The notes below the pieces were generated by a model. It worked only from the letters and a program-made list of their open reading frames with translations. It had not been told where the DNA came from and ran no database searches. From assembly GCF_001598255.1 (NCBI RefSeq), contig NZ_BCYP01000016.1, positions 62,001 to 126,000 on the forward strand: 64,000 nt of DNA. The letters are read 5' to 3'. This DNA comes from Mitsuaria chitosanitabida ATCC BAA-476 = NBRC 102408 (GTDB lineage Bacteria > Pseudomonadota > Gammaproteobacteria > Burkholderiales > Burkholderiaceae_C). Positions 49,492 to 61,046 of the stretch are shown here, in pieces (positions within the stretch are counted from its first letter, which is position 1; each line of letters begins with the position of its first letter). The translations under genes were made by a program, and so were the position numbers.

Positions 49492-50175
49492 ATGTACGAA
49501 CTCGGCGTCGTCTACCGCAACATCCACCGCGCCGACCGGATCGCCGCCGACGCGCTGCAGCACTTCGGTGCCGCGACGGTGCACGAGGCGCAAGGCCGTG
49601 TCGGCCTGCTCAAGCCCTACATGCGACCGATTCAGCACGGCGTGGCCGTGTCCGGCACGGCGGTGACCGTGCTGCTGCAGCCCGGCGACAACTGGATGCT
49701 GCACGTCGCCGCCGAGCAGATCCAGGAGGGCGACCTCGTCATCGCCGGCGTCACCGCCGAGTGCACGGACGGTTACTTCGGCGACCTGCTCGCGACCTCC
49801 TTCAAGGCCCGAGGCGCGCGGGCGCTGATCATCGACGCCGGCGTGCGCGACGTCCGGACGCTCAACGAGATGGGCTTTCCGGTCTGGAGCAAGTGCATCT
49901 CCGCCAAGGGCACGATCAAGGCGACCTTGGGCTCGGTGAACATCCCGGTGGTCTGCGCCGGCGCGCTGGTGCACCCTGGCGACGTGATCGTGGCCGACGA
50001 CGACGGCGTCGTCTGCGTCCCCGCCGCGACAGCGGCTCGAACGCTGGAGGCCGCCGCCGCCCGCGAGGCCAACGAGGGGGCCAAGCGCGACAAGTTCGCG
50101 GCCGGCGTGCTCGGCCTGGACCTCTACAAGATGCGTGAGCCGCTGGCCCAGGCCGGCCTGCGCTACATCGATTGA
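49492..50175 (+). CDS. ligK: 4-carboxy-4-hydroxy-2-oxoadipate aldolase/oxaloacetate decarboxylase
   Basis: The enzyme cleaves 4-carboxy-4-hydroxy-2-oxoadipate to pyruvate and oxaloacetate, the last step of protocatechuate 4,5-cleavage, and also decarboxylates oxaloacetate. The 227-residue protein has [58 protein letters not shown] with [12 protein letters not shown] (catalytic Arg and metal-binding Asp in GVRD) and [20 protein letters not shown]. This matches the class II RraA-like aldolase family. AAGGA precedes the ATG. Homologues are also named galC, pmdK or proA. Confidence 0.92.
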   Translation: MYELGVVYRNIHRADRIAADALQHFGAATVHEAQGRVGLLKPYMRPIQHGVAVSGTAVTVLLQPGDNWMLHVAAEQIQEGDLVIAGVTAECTDGYFGDLLATSFKARGARALIIDAGVRDVRTLNEMGFPVWSKCISAKGTIKATLGSVNIPVVCAGALVHPGDVIVADDDGVVCVPAATAARTLEAAAAREANEGAKRDKFAAGVLGLDLYKMREPLAQAGLRYID

Positions 50176-50206
50176 TCCCATCCCTATAACAACGGAGACA
50201 ACGACG

Positions 50207-51280
50207 ATGACCGCGACGATGACCGCTTCCCTTCCCGCTGATGCCCCTACGCCCAAACGCCGCGCGGCGCTCGCGCAAGGCCTGACCCTCGCCGCGGCCA
50301 CGGCCGCTGTGATGCTCGCCGGCTCGGCCTTCGCGCAGGGTGCCGCGTCCGGCGCGGCGGCCGCCGCCACAGCCACCGACTGGCCGACCAAGCCGGTGCG
50401 CATCATCACGCCCTTCCCGGCCGGCGCCGGCCCCGAGACCGTCGCCCGCGTGGTCGCCGAGAAGCTGTCCAAGAAGTGGGGCAAGCCGGTGATCGTCGAG
50501 AACAAGCCCGGCGCGAATGGCTTCCTGGCGATCGACGCCTTCAAGCGCGGTGCCACCGACGGCCACGACCTGATCCAGCTGGACAACGTCCACCTGGTCG
50601 TCTACCCCAGTCTGTTCAAGAAGCTGCCCTATGACCCGGTGAAGGACTTCGACCCGATCGCACCGCTGTTCAAGACCTATTTCTTCGTCGCCGTCGCGAC
50701 CAACAGCAAGTACAAGACCGTCGGCGACATCGTGGCCGACGCCAAGGCCCATCCCGGCGCGCTGAACTACGGGTCCTGGTCGGTGGGCAATCCGGTACAC
50801 CTGGGCGCGGCCCAACTCGAGGCCATGACCAGGACGCAGATGCAGCACGTGGTCTACAAGGAGACCTCGATGCTCTACACCGCCGTGTCCAACGGCGAGC
50901 TCAATTTCGCGCTGGGCTCGGTGGCCACCGCCGGCGCGCTGCAGCGGGCCGGCCGCCTGAAGTTCATCGCGGTGACCGCGCCCAAGCGCCATCCCGGCTT
51001 CCCCGACATTCCGACCGTCACCGAATCGGGCGGGCCCGCCGGCTACGAGGTCACCGGCTGGACCACCATCGCCGCGCCGCGCGGCCTGCCCAAGGCCGTC
51101 CAGGAAAAGATCCAGCGCGACATCGAAGCCGCCCTGGCCGAGCCCGACATCCGCGAGCGCTACGCCACCTTTGGCTACGACGTGTTCCCGACGACCAAGG
51201 AGCAGTACCAGGCCTTCATCGCCAGCGAGTCGGCCAAGTACACCGAGCTGATCAAGCGGCTGAACATCTCGCTGGACTGA
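50207..51280 (+). CDS. Bug-family (TctC) periplasmic binding protein
   Basis: The 357-residue protein has a signal peptide (LTLAAATAAVMLAGSAFAQ) and the Bug fold: WPTKPVRIITPFPAGAGPET, GKPVIVENKPGANGFLAID, VYPSLFKKLPYDPVKDFDPI and YEVTGWTTIAAPRGLPKAV. Bug proteins bind carboxylates in the periplasm, often for a tripartite tricarboxylate transporter or for signalling. No TctA/TctB partner is nearby. Its place suggests an aromatic or dicarboxylic acid such as protocatechuate or a pathway compound as ligand, which is inference. Confidence 0.9.
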   Translation: MTATMTASLPADAPTPKRRAALAQGLTLAAATAAVMLAGSAFAQGAASGAAAAATATDWPTKPVRIITPFPAGAGPETVARVVAEKLSKKWGKPVIVENKPGANGFLAIDAFKRGATDGHDLIQLDNVHLVVYPSLFKKLPYDPVKDFDPIAPLFKTYFFVAVATNSKYKTVGDIVADAKAHPGALNYGSWSVGNPVHLGAAQLEAMTRTQMQHVVYKETSMLYTAVSNGELNFALGSVATAGALQRAGRLKFIAVTAPKRHPGFPDIPTVTESGGPAGYEVTGWTTIAAPRGLPKAVQEKIQRDIEAALAEPDIRERYATFGYDVFPTTKEQYQAFIASESAKYTELIKRLNISLD

Positions 51281-51282
51281 CC

Positions 51283-52206
51283 ATGAGCGACGCCCTGCGC
51301 ATCGGCCTGATCGGCTACGGCGAGGTCGGCCGCATCCTGGCCGAGGACCTGCGGGCCGCCGGTCACACGGTGCTCGCGTACGACCTGAAACTGGAGTCGC
51401 CCAGCACCGACGCCGACGTGATGCGCGAGCACGCTGTCCGCTTCGGCGTGACGCTGACGGCCTCGGGCACGCTGGTGGCCTCGCCGTCGGACCTGGTCGT
51501 CATCGCGGTCACCGCCAGCCAGACGCTGGACGCGGCGCGCGCCTGCGCGGCCGGGCTGAAGCCGGGCACCTTCGTGCTCGACTTCAATTCGGCCTCGCCC
51601 GCGATGAAGCGCCAGGCCGCCGAGGCGATCCACGCCCATCGTGGCCGCTATGTCGAGGGCGCGGTGATGACCAGCGTCCCGCCCTATCGGATCCGCGTGC
51701 CGCTGCTGCTCGGCGGCCCGCATGCGGAGGCGGTGGCACCGCTGCTGGAGCGGCTCGGATTCGCGGCGCGCGTGGGCAGCGCCGAGCTGGGCGTCGTCAG
51801 CGCGACCAAGATGTGCCGCAGCGTGATGATCAAGGGCCTGGAGGCCATGGTCATCGAGAGCCTCACCGCCGCGCGCCATTACGGCGTCGAGGACGCGGTG
51901 CTGGCCTCGCTGCAGGAGACCTTCCCCGGCATCGACTGGCAGAAGCAGGCGAGCTACTTCTTCCAGCGCGTGATCCAGCACGGCCGCCGACGCAGCGAAG
52001 AGGTCCGCGAGGTCGCCGAGACCGTTCGCGACGCCGGCCTCACGCCCTGGAGCGCCGAGGGGACCGCCGAGCGCCAGGCCTGGATGGCCGATCTGGCCGA
52101 GGACGGGCTCTTCGGCGCGCGCGGCGATCCGGACTTCGGTCGCAGCGCGGACTGGCGCATCGAGGCCGATCGGCTGCTGGCCCACCTCGCCGCCCGCAAG
52201 GCCTGA
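51283..52206 (+). CDS. DUF1932 NAD(P)-binding dehydrogenase-like protein
   Basis: The 307-residue protein has an N-terminal Rossmann domain of the 6-phosphogluconate dehydrogenase type (RIGLIGYGEVGRILAEDLRA, VLAYDLKL, DLVVIAVTASQT, FVLDFNSASPAMKRQAAEAI) and a C-terminal DUF1932 helical domain (GVVSATKMCRSVMIKGLEAM, VIESLTAARHYGVEDAVLAS). Proteins of this type recur in protocatechuate 4,5-cleavage clusters, but a reaction in the pathway has not been assigned as far as I know. It starts two bases after the Bug gene. Confidence 0.82.
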   Translation: MSDALRIGLIGYGEVGRILAEDLRAAGHTVLAYDLKLESPSTDADVMREHAVRFGVTLTASGTLVASPSDLVVIAVTASQTLDAARACAAGLKPGTFVLDFNSASPAMKRQAAEAIHAHRGRYVEGAVMTSVPPYRIRVPLLLGGPHAEAVAPLLERLGFAARVGSAELGVVSATKMCRSVMIKGLEAMVIESLTAARHYGVEDAVLASLQETFPGIDWQKQASYFFQRVIQHGRRRSEEVREVAETVRDAGLTPWSAEGTAERQAWMADLAEDGLFGARGDPDFGRSADWRIEADRLLAHLAARKA

Positions 52207-52220
52207 CCCCGGGCCCTCCC

Positions 52221-52343
52221 ATGAACCTCTACCTCGACTTCGACTTCGGCTCCAGCTCCGGCTCCGGCTCCGGCTCCGGCCGCACGCTCGCCGCGGAATG
52301 CCCCGCGCCCCGATTCCCCTCATCGCAGAAGGACCCACGATGA
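52221..52343 (+). CDS. Possible 40-residue reading frame coupled to ligI
   Basis: A frame from the ATG at 52221 reads MNLYLDFDFGSSSGSGSGSG, then RTLAAECPAPRFPSSQKDPR, and its TGA overlaps the ligI ATG (ATGA). The Gly-Ser run comes from five hexamer copies of GGCTCC (second imperfect). It has no clear ribosome binding site and no homologue I know. It may be a leader that couples translation, or chance. Confidence 0.35.
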   Translation: MNLYLDFDFGSSSGSGSGSGRTLAAECPAPRFPSSQKDPR

Positions 52344-53359
52344 CGCTCTCCACCACCGGCGGTTTCGAGAAGACCCCGGGCTGGCTCGACTGGTACCAGG
52401 GGCCGTCGCGGCCGCGTTTCCAGTTGCCCGACGGCGCGGTCGACGCGCACTGCCATGTCTTCGGCCCCGGCGCCGAGTTCCCCTACGCCCCCGAGCGCAA
52501 GTACACGCCCTGCGACGCCAGCAGGACGCAGCTCTTCGCGCTGCGGGATCGCCTCGGTTTCACGCGCAATGTCGTGGTGCAGGCGACCTGCCATGGCGAC
52601 GACAACCGCGCCATGGTCGATGCCTGCCGGGCGTCCGGCGGTCTGGCGCGCGGCGTGGCCACGGTGCGCCGCAGCGTCACCGACACGCAGCTGGAGGATC
52701 TGCATGCGGCCGGCGTGCGCGGCGTGCGCTTCAACTTCGTCAAGCGGCTGGTCGACTTCACGCCCCGCGACGAGCTGCTGGAGATCGCCCATCGCGTGAA
52801 GGCGCTGGGCTGGCATGTCGTCGTCTACTTCGAGGCGCCCGACCTGCCGGAGCTCTGGGACTTCTTCTCGACGCTGCCCACCACCGTCGTCGTGGACCAC
52901 ATGGGCCGGCCCGACGTGAGCCAGGCCGTGGATGGGCCGGAGTTCGCGCTCTTCCTGCGCTTCCTGCGCGAGCATCCCTTCGTCTGGAGCAAGGTCACCT
53001 GCCCCGAGCGGCTGTCCGTCAGCGGCCCGCCCGCGCTGGACGGCGAGCCCGAGCCCTACCGCGACGTCATCCCCTTCGCGCGCCGCGTGGTCGAGGCGTT
53101 CCCCGATCGCGTGCTCTGGGGCACGGACTGGCCCCATCCCAACCTGAAGGGCCACATGCCGGACGACGGGTTGCTGGTCGACGTGATCCCGCGCATCGCG
53201 CCGACGGCGGACCTCCAACGCCGCCTGCTGGTCGACAACCCGCTGCGGCTCTACTGGCCCGAGCTCGTCGGCGTCGGCACGGGCCGGGCGGCCGGAGCCG
53301 GCACCGCGGCGGATGGGGCCCCGTCGGCGCCGTCGGCCGCATCGCCCTCGTCGATCTGA
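52340..53359 (+). CDS. ligI: 2-pyrone-4,6-dicarboxylate hydrolase
   Basis: LigI opens the lactone 2-pyrone-4,6-dicarboxylate to 4-oxalomesaconate (4-carboxy-2-hydroxymuconate). The 339-residue amidohydrolase-superfamily protein has the family features DGAVDAHCHVFGPGAEFPYA, KYTPCDAS, ATCHGDDNRAMVDACR, GVRGVRFNFVKRLVDF, VVVDHMGRPD and VLWGTDWPHPNLKG with the catalytic Asp. The C-terminus has a low-complexity tail of about 28 residues (GAGTAADGAPSAPSAAS) that normal LigI lacks. The ATG at 52340 sits right after the short Gly-Ser frame. Confidence 0.92.
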   Translation: MTLSTTGGFEKTPGWLDWYQGPSRPRFQLPDGAVDAHCHVFGPGAEFPYAPERKYTPCDASRTQLFALRDRLGFTRNVVVQATCHGDDNRAMVDACRASGGLARGVATVRRSVTDTQLEDLHAAGVRGVRFNFVKRLVDFTPRDELLEIAHRVKALGWHVVVYFEAPDLPELWDFFSTLPTTVVVDHMGRPDVSQAVDGPEFALFLRFLREHPFVWSKVTCPERLSVSGPPALDGEPEPYRDVIPFARRVVEAFPDRVLWGTDWPHPNLKGHMPDDGLLVDVIPRIAPTADLQRRLLVDNPLRLYWPELVGVGTGRAAGAGTAADGAPSAPSAASPSSI

Positions 53360-53369
53360 GGAGCCTGCC

Positions 53370-55701
<2,332 letters not shown>

Positions 55702-55722
55702 AGCTCGAAGACCCTCTCCCCA

Positions 55723-55746
55723 CCCTCTCCCGCAAGCGGGCGAGGG
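55723..55746. repeat. Palindromic REP-like element
   Basis: CCCTCTCCCGC / GCGGGCGAGGG with loop AA, one mismatch in the arms. It is the first of three copies in the gap between ligC and emrB. Confidence 0.75.
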
Positions 55747-55781
55747 AAAGAGGCTCTGGTGTGCAACGGCCCTCTCCCCAA

Positions 55782-55808
55782 CCCCTCTCCCACTTCATGG
55801 GAGAGGGG
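55782..55808. repeat. Palindromic REP-like element
   Basis: CCCCTCTCCCA / TGGGAGAGGGG with loop CTTCA. The copy at 63183 has the same arms with the loop read from the other strand (TGAAG), so the two are in opposite orientation. Confidence 0.8.
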
Positions 55809-55840
55809 CTCTCTGGCCCATTGCGCCGAGCCGTGTGGAG

Positions 55841-55867
55841 CCCCTCTCCCGCTGCGCGGGAGAGGGG
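55841..55867. repeat. Palindromic REP-like element
   Basis: CCCCTCTCCCGC / GCGGGAGAGGGG with loop TGC, followed by TTGGGGTGAGGGCCGTCGC, a tail that also follows the copy at 63183. With the two preceding copies it fills the gap between the convergent ligC and emrB genes. Confidence 0.8.
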
Positions 55868-55920
55868 TTGGGGTGAGGGCCGTCGCCTGTCAGCGAGCCC
55901 TCAGCTCCCCGAGTGAACGC

Positions 55921-57552
55921 TCAGTGCGCCCCGCCCGCATCCACCGGCGCGCCCATCTTCGGCGGCCGCTTCGTCAGCCAGACGAAGGCGATCAGGATGA
56001 TGAACAGCGCGGCCGAGGCCAGAAAGATGTCGTCCGCCGCCCGCGTGAACGCCTGCTGATCCACCAGCCGATTCAGATACGCCAGCGCCTGGTCGGGGCT
56101 GAAGCCGGTGCGCTGCAGCGTGTCGATGGCCGCCGTCTCCGCCGGGTCGCCCAGCGACAGCCGCTCCGCCAGGTGATGGTGGTGCAGCGCCGCGCGGTTC
56201 TCCCACAGCGTCGTCGAGATCGAGGTCCCCATCGCGCCCGCCGTGATCCGGACGAAGTTGGACAGGCCCGCCGCGGCGGCGATCCGGTCCGGCGTGATGC
56301 CCGACAGCGTCAGCGTCGTCAGCGGGATGAAGAAGAAGGCCAGCGCCCCGCCCTGCAGGATGGTCGGGATCATGATGATCCCCAGGCTGGTGTCCGTGGT
56401 GAACATCGCCCGCATCCCCAGCACGATCGCGAACATCACGAAGGCGAAGCTCGCCATCATCCGCGGATCCCAGACCGAGACCTTCTTCCCCACCACCGGG
56501 GACAGCAGGATCGCCAGCACGCCGACCGGCGCCAAGGCGAAGCCCGCCGCCGTGGCGGTGTAGCCCATGTGCTGCTGCAGCCACAGCGGCAGCAGCACCA
56601 CGTTGCCGAAGAACAGCCCGTAGGCGATCGACAGCACCGCCGCCCCGAACAGGAAGTTGCGCCGCGCGAAGAGCCGCAGGTCCACGACCGGGTGGTCGTC
56701 GGTCAGCTCCCACACGATGAACACGGCCAGGCCGACCACCGCGATCACCGCCAGCGCGATGATCTGGTTGGACGCGAACCAGTCCAGCTCCTTGCCCTTG
56801 TCCAGCATCACCTGCAGCGAGCCGACCCACAGCACGAGCAGCGCCAGGCCGATGCCGTCGATGGGCAGCTTCTTCACCGGCGTCTCGCGGGTGCGATAGA
56901 TGCTCCACGTCAGACCGGCCGCGAACAGGCCCACCGGCACGTTGATGTAGAAGATCCACGGCCAGGTCACGTTGTCGGTGATCCAGCCGCCGAGCAGCGG
57001 CCCGACCACCGGCGCGACCAGCGTCGTCATCCCCCATAACGCGAGCGCCGTGCCCGCCTTGTGCTTGGGATAGCTGGCCAGCAGCAGCGTCTGCGACAGC
57101 GGGATCATCGGACCCGCGACCAGGCCCTGGAACACGCGCGCCGCCACCAGCATCTCCAGCGAGTGGGCGAAGCCGCAGAGCCAGGACGCCAGCACGAACA
57201 GCAGCACGCTCATCGTGAACAGGCGCACCGCGCCGAAGCGCTGCGTGAGCCAGCCCGTCAGCGGGACCGAGATCGCGTTGGCGACGCCGAAGCTGGTGAT
57301 GACCCAGGTGCCCTGCACCGGGCTGACGCCCAGATCGCCGGCGATGGCGGGCAGCGACACGTTCGCGATGGACGAGTCCAGCACGTTCATGAAGGTCGCC
57401 AGCGACAGCGAGATGGTGCCCAGCACCAGCGCCGTGCCGGTCAGTGGCGCCGGCCCGGCCTGAGGCGGCGCGGCGACCGGCGCCGGCGCCGGGGCCGGGG
57501 CCGGGGCCGGGGCCGGGGCCGGGGCCGCATCCGAGGTGATGGTGTTGCTCAT
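55921..57552 (-). CDS. emrB: MFS multidrug efflux permease, EmrB type
   Basis: EmrB is a proton-driven 14-helix transporter of the DHA2 family in the inner membrane. The 543-residue protein has the family motifs FMNVLDSSIANVSLPAIAGD (helix 1), VQGTWVITSFGVANAISVPL, GWLTQRFGAVRLF, RVFQGLVAGPMIPLSQTLLL and LGGWITDNVTWPWIFYINVP. The N-terminus carries an unusual run of eight Ala-Pro pairs coded by GGGGCC-type hexamers (about residues 10-25). Its ATG overlaps the emrA stop by four bases (ATGA). Confidence 0.93.
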   Translation of the reverse strand: MSNTITSDAAPAPAPAPAPAPAPAPVAAPPQAGPAPLTGTALVLGTISLSLATFMNVLDSSIANVSLPAIAGDLGVSPVQGTWVITSFGVANAISVPLTGWLTQRFGAVRLFTMSVLLFVLASWLCGFAHSLEMLVAARVFQGLVAGPMIPLSQTLLLASYPKHKAGTALALWGMTTLVAPVVGPLLGGWITDNVTWPWIFYINVPVGLFAAGLTWSIYRTRETPVKKLPIDGIGLALLVLWVGSLQVMLDKGKELDWFASNQIIALAVIAVVGLAVFIVWELTDDHPVVDLRLFARRNFLFGAAVLSIAYGLFFGNVVLLPLWLQQHMGYTATAAGFALAPVGVLAILLSPVVGKKVSVWDPRMMASFAFVMFAIVLGMRAMFTTDTSLGIIMIPTILQGGALAFFFIPLTTLTLSGITPDRIAAAAGLSNFVRITAGAMGTSISTTLWENRAALHHHHLAERLSLGDPAETAAIDTLQRTGFSPDQALAYLNRLVDQQAFTRAADDIFLASAALFIILIAFVWLTKRPPKMGAPVDAGGAH

Positions 57553-58796
57553 TGCACGCGCGTGGACGTCGAGGTCTTGGCGGCCGCCTTGCCCAGGTTG
57601 GCCGCGATGATCTTGCTCACCTGGTCATCGGCCGCCTTCTCCTGGGCGTCGAAGATCGTGGTCTGCAGGCGCGGCGCGCTGGCGCCGGTCGCGGCGGCCA
57701 GCATCTGGCCGTCCTGATCGCGGATGTCGACTTGAACGTCCATCGACAGACCGACGCGCAGCGGGTGCTCCTGCACTTCCTTCGGATCGAGCTTGATGCG
57801 CACCGGCACACGCTGGACCACCTTGATCCAGTTGCCGGTGGCGTTCTGCGCCGGCAGCAGCGCGAAGGCCGCGCCCGTGCCCGCGCCCAGGCCCTCGACG
57901 GTGCCGTGGTACTCGGTCTTCTTGCCGTAGACGTCGGCTTCCAGCGTCGCCTTCTGGCCGATGCGCAGCTTGGCCAGCTGACTCTCCTTGAAGTTGGCGT
58001 CGACCCAGACCTGCTGCAGGCCGACCACGGCCATCAGCGGCGCGCCGGCGGCCACGCGCTGGCCCAGCTGCACCGAGCGGCGCGCGACCCAGCCGTCGAC
58101 CGGAGCGATCAGCTCGGCGCGTTGCAGGGCCAGGTAGGCCTGGCGCAGGTTGGCGGCGGCGCGCAGCACGTTGGGGTGCTCCTCGACCTTCACGCCGTCC
58201 GTCAGGACCTGGTTGGACGACAGCTGGTCCTTGGCGGCCTGCAGCGCGGATTGCGCGGCGGCGGACTGCGCGCGGGCGGCCGTCAGCTGGGCCTGCGCAT
58301 GCTCGAGCTCTTCCTTGCCGACGGCGCCGGTCGCGACCAGCGGCTGGCGACGGGCGACGTCGGCCTGCAGACGGGTGGCCTCGGTCAGGCTGCGCTGCAG
58401 GTCGGCCTCGCGGACCTTCACTTGCGCTTCCAGGCCGCTGTTGTTGGCGTACAGGGTGCGGACCTCGCGGACCGTCTGCGCCAGCTGGGCCTGCGCCTGC
58501 TCCAGCGCGACGCGGGCGTCGACCGGGTCCAGGCTGACCAGCTTCTGGCCGGCCTTCACGAAGTCGGTGTCGTCGGCGTAGACCGCGCGCACCGTGCCGC
58601 CGACCAGCGGCGTGATCTGCACGACGTTGGCCTGCACGTAGGCGTTGTCGGTGGTCTCGTAGCGGCTGCCGACGATCCACTCGTAACCGCCGTAGGCCAG
58701 GCCGGCGATGATCACCGCCGCGGCGATCAGCGTCAGGCCGCGCTTGCGGTTGCCGTTCTTGGGAGCTTGCGTGTTGTTCTCGGGCGTTGCGCTCAT
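57549..58796 (-). CDS. emrA: Membrane fusion protein, EmrA type
   Basis: EmrA links the inner-membrane pump to the outer-membrane channel. The 415-residue HlyD-family protein has one N-terminal membrane helix (GLTLIAAAVIIAGLAYGGYE), the lipoyl-like halves (TTDNAYVQANVVQITPLVGG; AELIAPVDGWVARRSVQLGQ), a long helical hairpin between (AQAQLAQTVREVRTLYANNS to SSNQVL), and a beta-barrel part (VGLQQVWVDANFKESQLAKL). It lies 121 bases after the outer-membrane factor gene and is coupled to emrB. Confidence 0.94.
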   Translation of the reverse strand: MSATPENNTQAPKNGNRKRGLTLIAAAVIIAGLAYGGYEWIVGSRYETTDNAYVQANVVQITPLVGGTVRAVYADDTDFVKAGQKLVSLDPVDARVALEQAQAQLAQTVREVRTLYANNSGLEAQVKVREADLQRSLTEATRLQADVARRQPLVATGAVGKEELEHAQAQLTAARAQSAAAQSALQAAKDQLSSNQVLTDGVKVEEHPNVLRAAANLRQAYLALQRAELIAPVDGWVARRSVQLGQRVAAGAPLMAVVGLQQVWVDANFKESQLAKLRIGQKATLEADVYGKKTEYHGTVEGLGAGTGAAFALLPAQNATGNWIKVVQRVPVRIKLDPKEVQEHPLRVGLSMDVQVDIRDQDGQMLAAATGASAPRLQTTIFDAQEKAADDQVSKIIAANLGKAAAKTSTSTRVQ

Positions 58797-58917
58797 GGTG
58801 GGCTCTGCGAAATGTTGGGGTGCGAAGGTCGCGTGATTCGGGGTCGTGCCGGCCGCGTCGCGGGCCGGCCCTGAGGAGGTGGGTTCGATGCCTGTCGGAG
58901 GGACCGGCCTCGCGGGG

Positions 58918-60384
58918 TCAGGTCTTGTCGGCCTTGGCGTCGGACTGCGCGGCGGCGCGGCCCGGCTCGGCGTAGCCGCCGCCCAGCGCGCGCATCAGGT
59001 TGACCTGCGCGTCCACGGTCTGGGCGTGCAGGTCGATCTGGGCGCGCTGCTGCAGCAGCTGGCTCTGATGCGCGTTGAGCACCGCGATGCGGCCGGTCAG
59101 GCCGGCTCGATGGCGCTGATCGGCCAGCGCGAACTGGCTGTCGGCGTTCGCGGCCAGCGCGTCCTGCTGCTGCTGTTGCTGACGCAGCGACTGCAGCGTC
59201 GCGACCTGGTCGCTGGCGTCGCGCACCGCGTCGAGCACGGCGGCGTTGTAGCTGGCGATGGCGGCGTCCTGCTCGGCGGCGCTGCCGCGCAGGTTGGCGC
59301 GCAGGCGGCCGCTGTCGAAGATCGGCAGATGCAGCGCGGGACCGGCGCCGTACTGGCGGCTGCCGCTCTTGAACAGCTCATCCAGCCCGATCGAGTTCAG
59401 ACCGACGAAGGCCGTCAGGCTGACGCTCGGATAGAACTGGGTGCGGGCGACGCGCACGTCCTGGGCGCTGGCCTCGACGCGGGCGCGGGCGGCGGCCAGG
59501 TCGGGTCGACGGCCCAGCAGGTCCAGATGCGGCTCCTGCTGCCAATCGAGCACGCGCGGCAGCGCGGCGTTCAGGCCGGCCGTGGCGCTGGGGCCCTGGC
59601 CGGTCAGCGCGGCGATCTGGTGGCGCAGCAGGGTCTGCTGCTCGCCCAGCACGACCTGCTGGCGCTGGATGTCGGGCAGCGGGGCCTCGGCGGTGCGCAG
59701 GTCCTGGCCGTTGTCCAGGCCGGCGGCACTGCGCTGGCGCACCAGGGCCAGGCTCTCGTCGCGCAGGGACTTCTGCTGCTCCAGCAGGCGGCTCTGCGCC
59801 TGGCTGCGGGCCAGCGCGACGTAGGCCTTGGTCACGGCGTTGGAGACGCTCAGGCGCGCGGCGGCGGCGTCGGCCTCGGCGGCGCGGCGCTGGCCCAGCG
59901 CGGCTTGCAGCGCGGCCTCATGCTTGCCGAAGAAATCGAACTCGTAGCTCAGACCGGCCTGGATGTTGGCCAGGGTCTGCACGCTGCCGGCCAGCGGCGG
60001 CGGGTAGATGCCGTGCTCGGTGATGCGCTGGCGCGTCGCGTCGGCCTCAAGCTCGGCGTTGGGGCGCTTGGCGGCCTCGGCGTTCTCGGTCAGAGCCGCG
60101 GCGCGGGCGATGCGGGCCCGTGCCAGCGCCAGGCTGGGCGAGTTGGCGATGGCCTGGTCGACCAGCGCGTCCAGTTGCGCGTCGCCGAAGCCCTTCCACC
60201 ATTGCGGATCCAGGGCCTGGCCGTCGCCGGCCGTCAGGCCCAGGCGCGCGGCGGCCTCGGGGCCGTCGATGGGGGCGGCCGGGTCGGCCAGCTTCGGGAT
60301 GGGCGCGCAGGCGGCGAGCACCATCAACAGCGCCGCGCCCATCGCCAGGGCGAGCGTCGTGCGGTGAAGGGATCGGGAGCTCAT
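58918..60384 (-). CDS. Outer-membrane efflux lipoprotein (NodT family)
   Basis: The 488-residue product is the outer-membrane channel of the tripartite pump. It has a lipoprotein signal with lipobox LAAC (ALLMVLAACAPIP, Cys about residue 26), two repeated helical domains (SPSLALARARIARAAALTEN; RPDLAAARARVEASAQDVRV) and FYPSVSLTAFVGLNS, typical of TolC/NodT proteins. GAGGAA precedes the ATG. In this operon it precedes emrA, an order seen in Burkholderiales emrCAB-like sets. Confidence 0.92.
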   Translation of the reverse strand: MSSRSLHRTTLALAMGAALLMVLAACAPIPKLADPAAPIDGPEAAARLGLTAGDGQALDPQWWKGFGDAQLDALVDQAIANSPSLALARARIARAAALTENAEAAKRPNAELEADATRQRITEHGIYPPPLAGSVQTLANIQAGLSYEFDFFGKHEAALQAALGQRRAAEADAAAARLSVSNAVTKAYVALARSQAQSRLLEQQKSLRDESLALVRQRSAAGLDNGQDLRTAEAPLPDIQRQQVVLGEQQTLLRHQIAALTGQGPSATAGLNAALPRVLDWQQEPHLDLLGRRPDLAAARARVEASAQDVRVARTQFYPSVSLTAFVGLNSIGLDELFKSGSRQYGAGPALHLPIFDSGRLRANLRGSAAEQDAAIASYNAAVLDAVRDASDQVATLQSLRQQQQQQDALAANADSQFALADQRHRAGLTGRIAVLNAHQSQLLQQRAQIDLHAQTVDAQVNLMRALGGGYAEPGRAAAQSDAKADKT

Positions 60385-60474
60385 GGGACGTTCCTCGGAA
60401 ATGTTGTTCTTGTGCACGGAGGGGAAGAAGGAAGGTGTGGGATTCGGTGGGCAGGCGGGCGATGGCTCGCGGCG

Positions 60475-60999
60475 TCAGCCGTCGCGGTCGACCAGCGACG
60501 AGGTCTCGGAGGTCAGCCCGGCGTCGCGGATCGCGTGACCGTTGGCGACGAGCCGTTGCAGCAGGTCGACCAGGGTGCGGAACTCGGCCTCGCTGAAACC
60601 GGCCAGGTGGTCGTTGTAGACCTGGGACAGCACGCCCGGCGCGGCGGCCATGGCGGCCACGCCGTTCTCGCTGAGCGAGACCATGACCACGCGGCGGTCC
60701 TCCGACGAGCGCTCGCGGCGGACCAGGGTCTTGGCCTCGAGGCGGTCCAGCAGGCGGGTCATCGCGCCGCCGTCCATGGCGAGCTCGCGGGCCAGCGCGG
60801 CGCTGGACATGGGGCCGTTGAAGCGCAGGCGCAGCATCGGCGCCCACTGGGCGTGGGTGAGGTCGTGCTCGCCCAGCAGCTTGTCGGCCTGGCAGACCAT
60901 GGACTGCTTGATCTGGCGCAGCAGCCAGCCCAGCGAGGGCTCGCAGGTGAAGTTGTCGGCGCTGTAGAAGTCGGCGGGAGGCGGCAGCTGGGCAGTCAT
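60475..60999 (-). CDS. MarR-family regulator of the efflux operon
   Basis: The 174-residue protein has a winged helix fold: LGEHDLTHAQWAPMLRLRFN, SSAALARELAMDGGAMTRLL (recognition helix), DRLEAKTLVRRERSSEDRRV (wing with D-x-R) and helices at both ends for dimerisation. MarR repressors usually leave their operator when a drug-like compound binds. It is the first gene of the operon, and a double palindrome lies about 50-70 bases upstream, so it likely represses itself and the pump. Confidence 0.92.
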   Translation of the reverse strand: MTAQLPPPADFYSADNFTCEPSLGWLLRQIKQSMVCQADKLLGEHDLTHAQWAPMLRLRFNGPMSSAALARELAMDGGAMTRLLDRLEAKTLVRRERSSEDRRVVMVSLSENGVAAMAAAPGVLSQVYNDHLAGFSEAEFRTLVDLLQRLVANGHAIRDAGLTSETSSLVDRDG

Positions 61000-61046
61000 G
61001 GCGGTTTTCCGGTTTCCGGGGCGGAGCTTCTGGAAAAAGCTGATGA

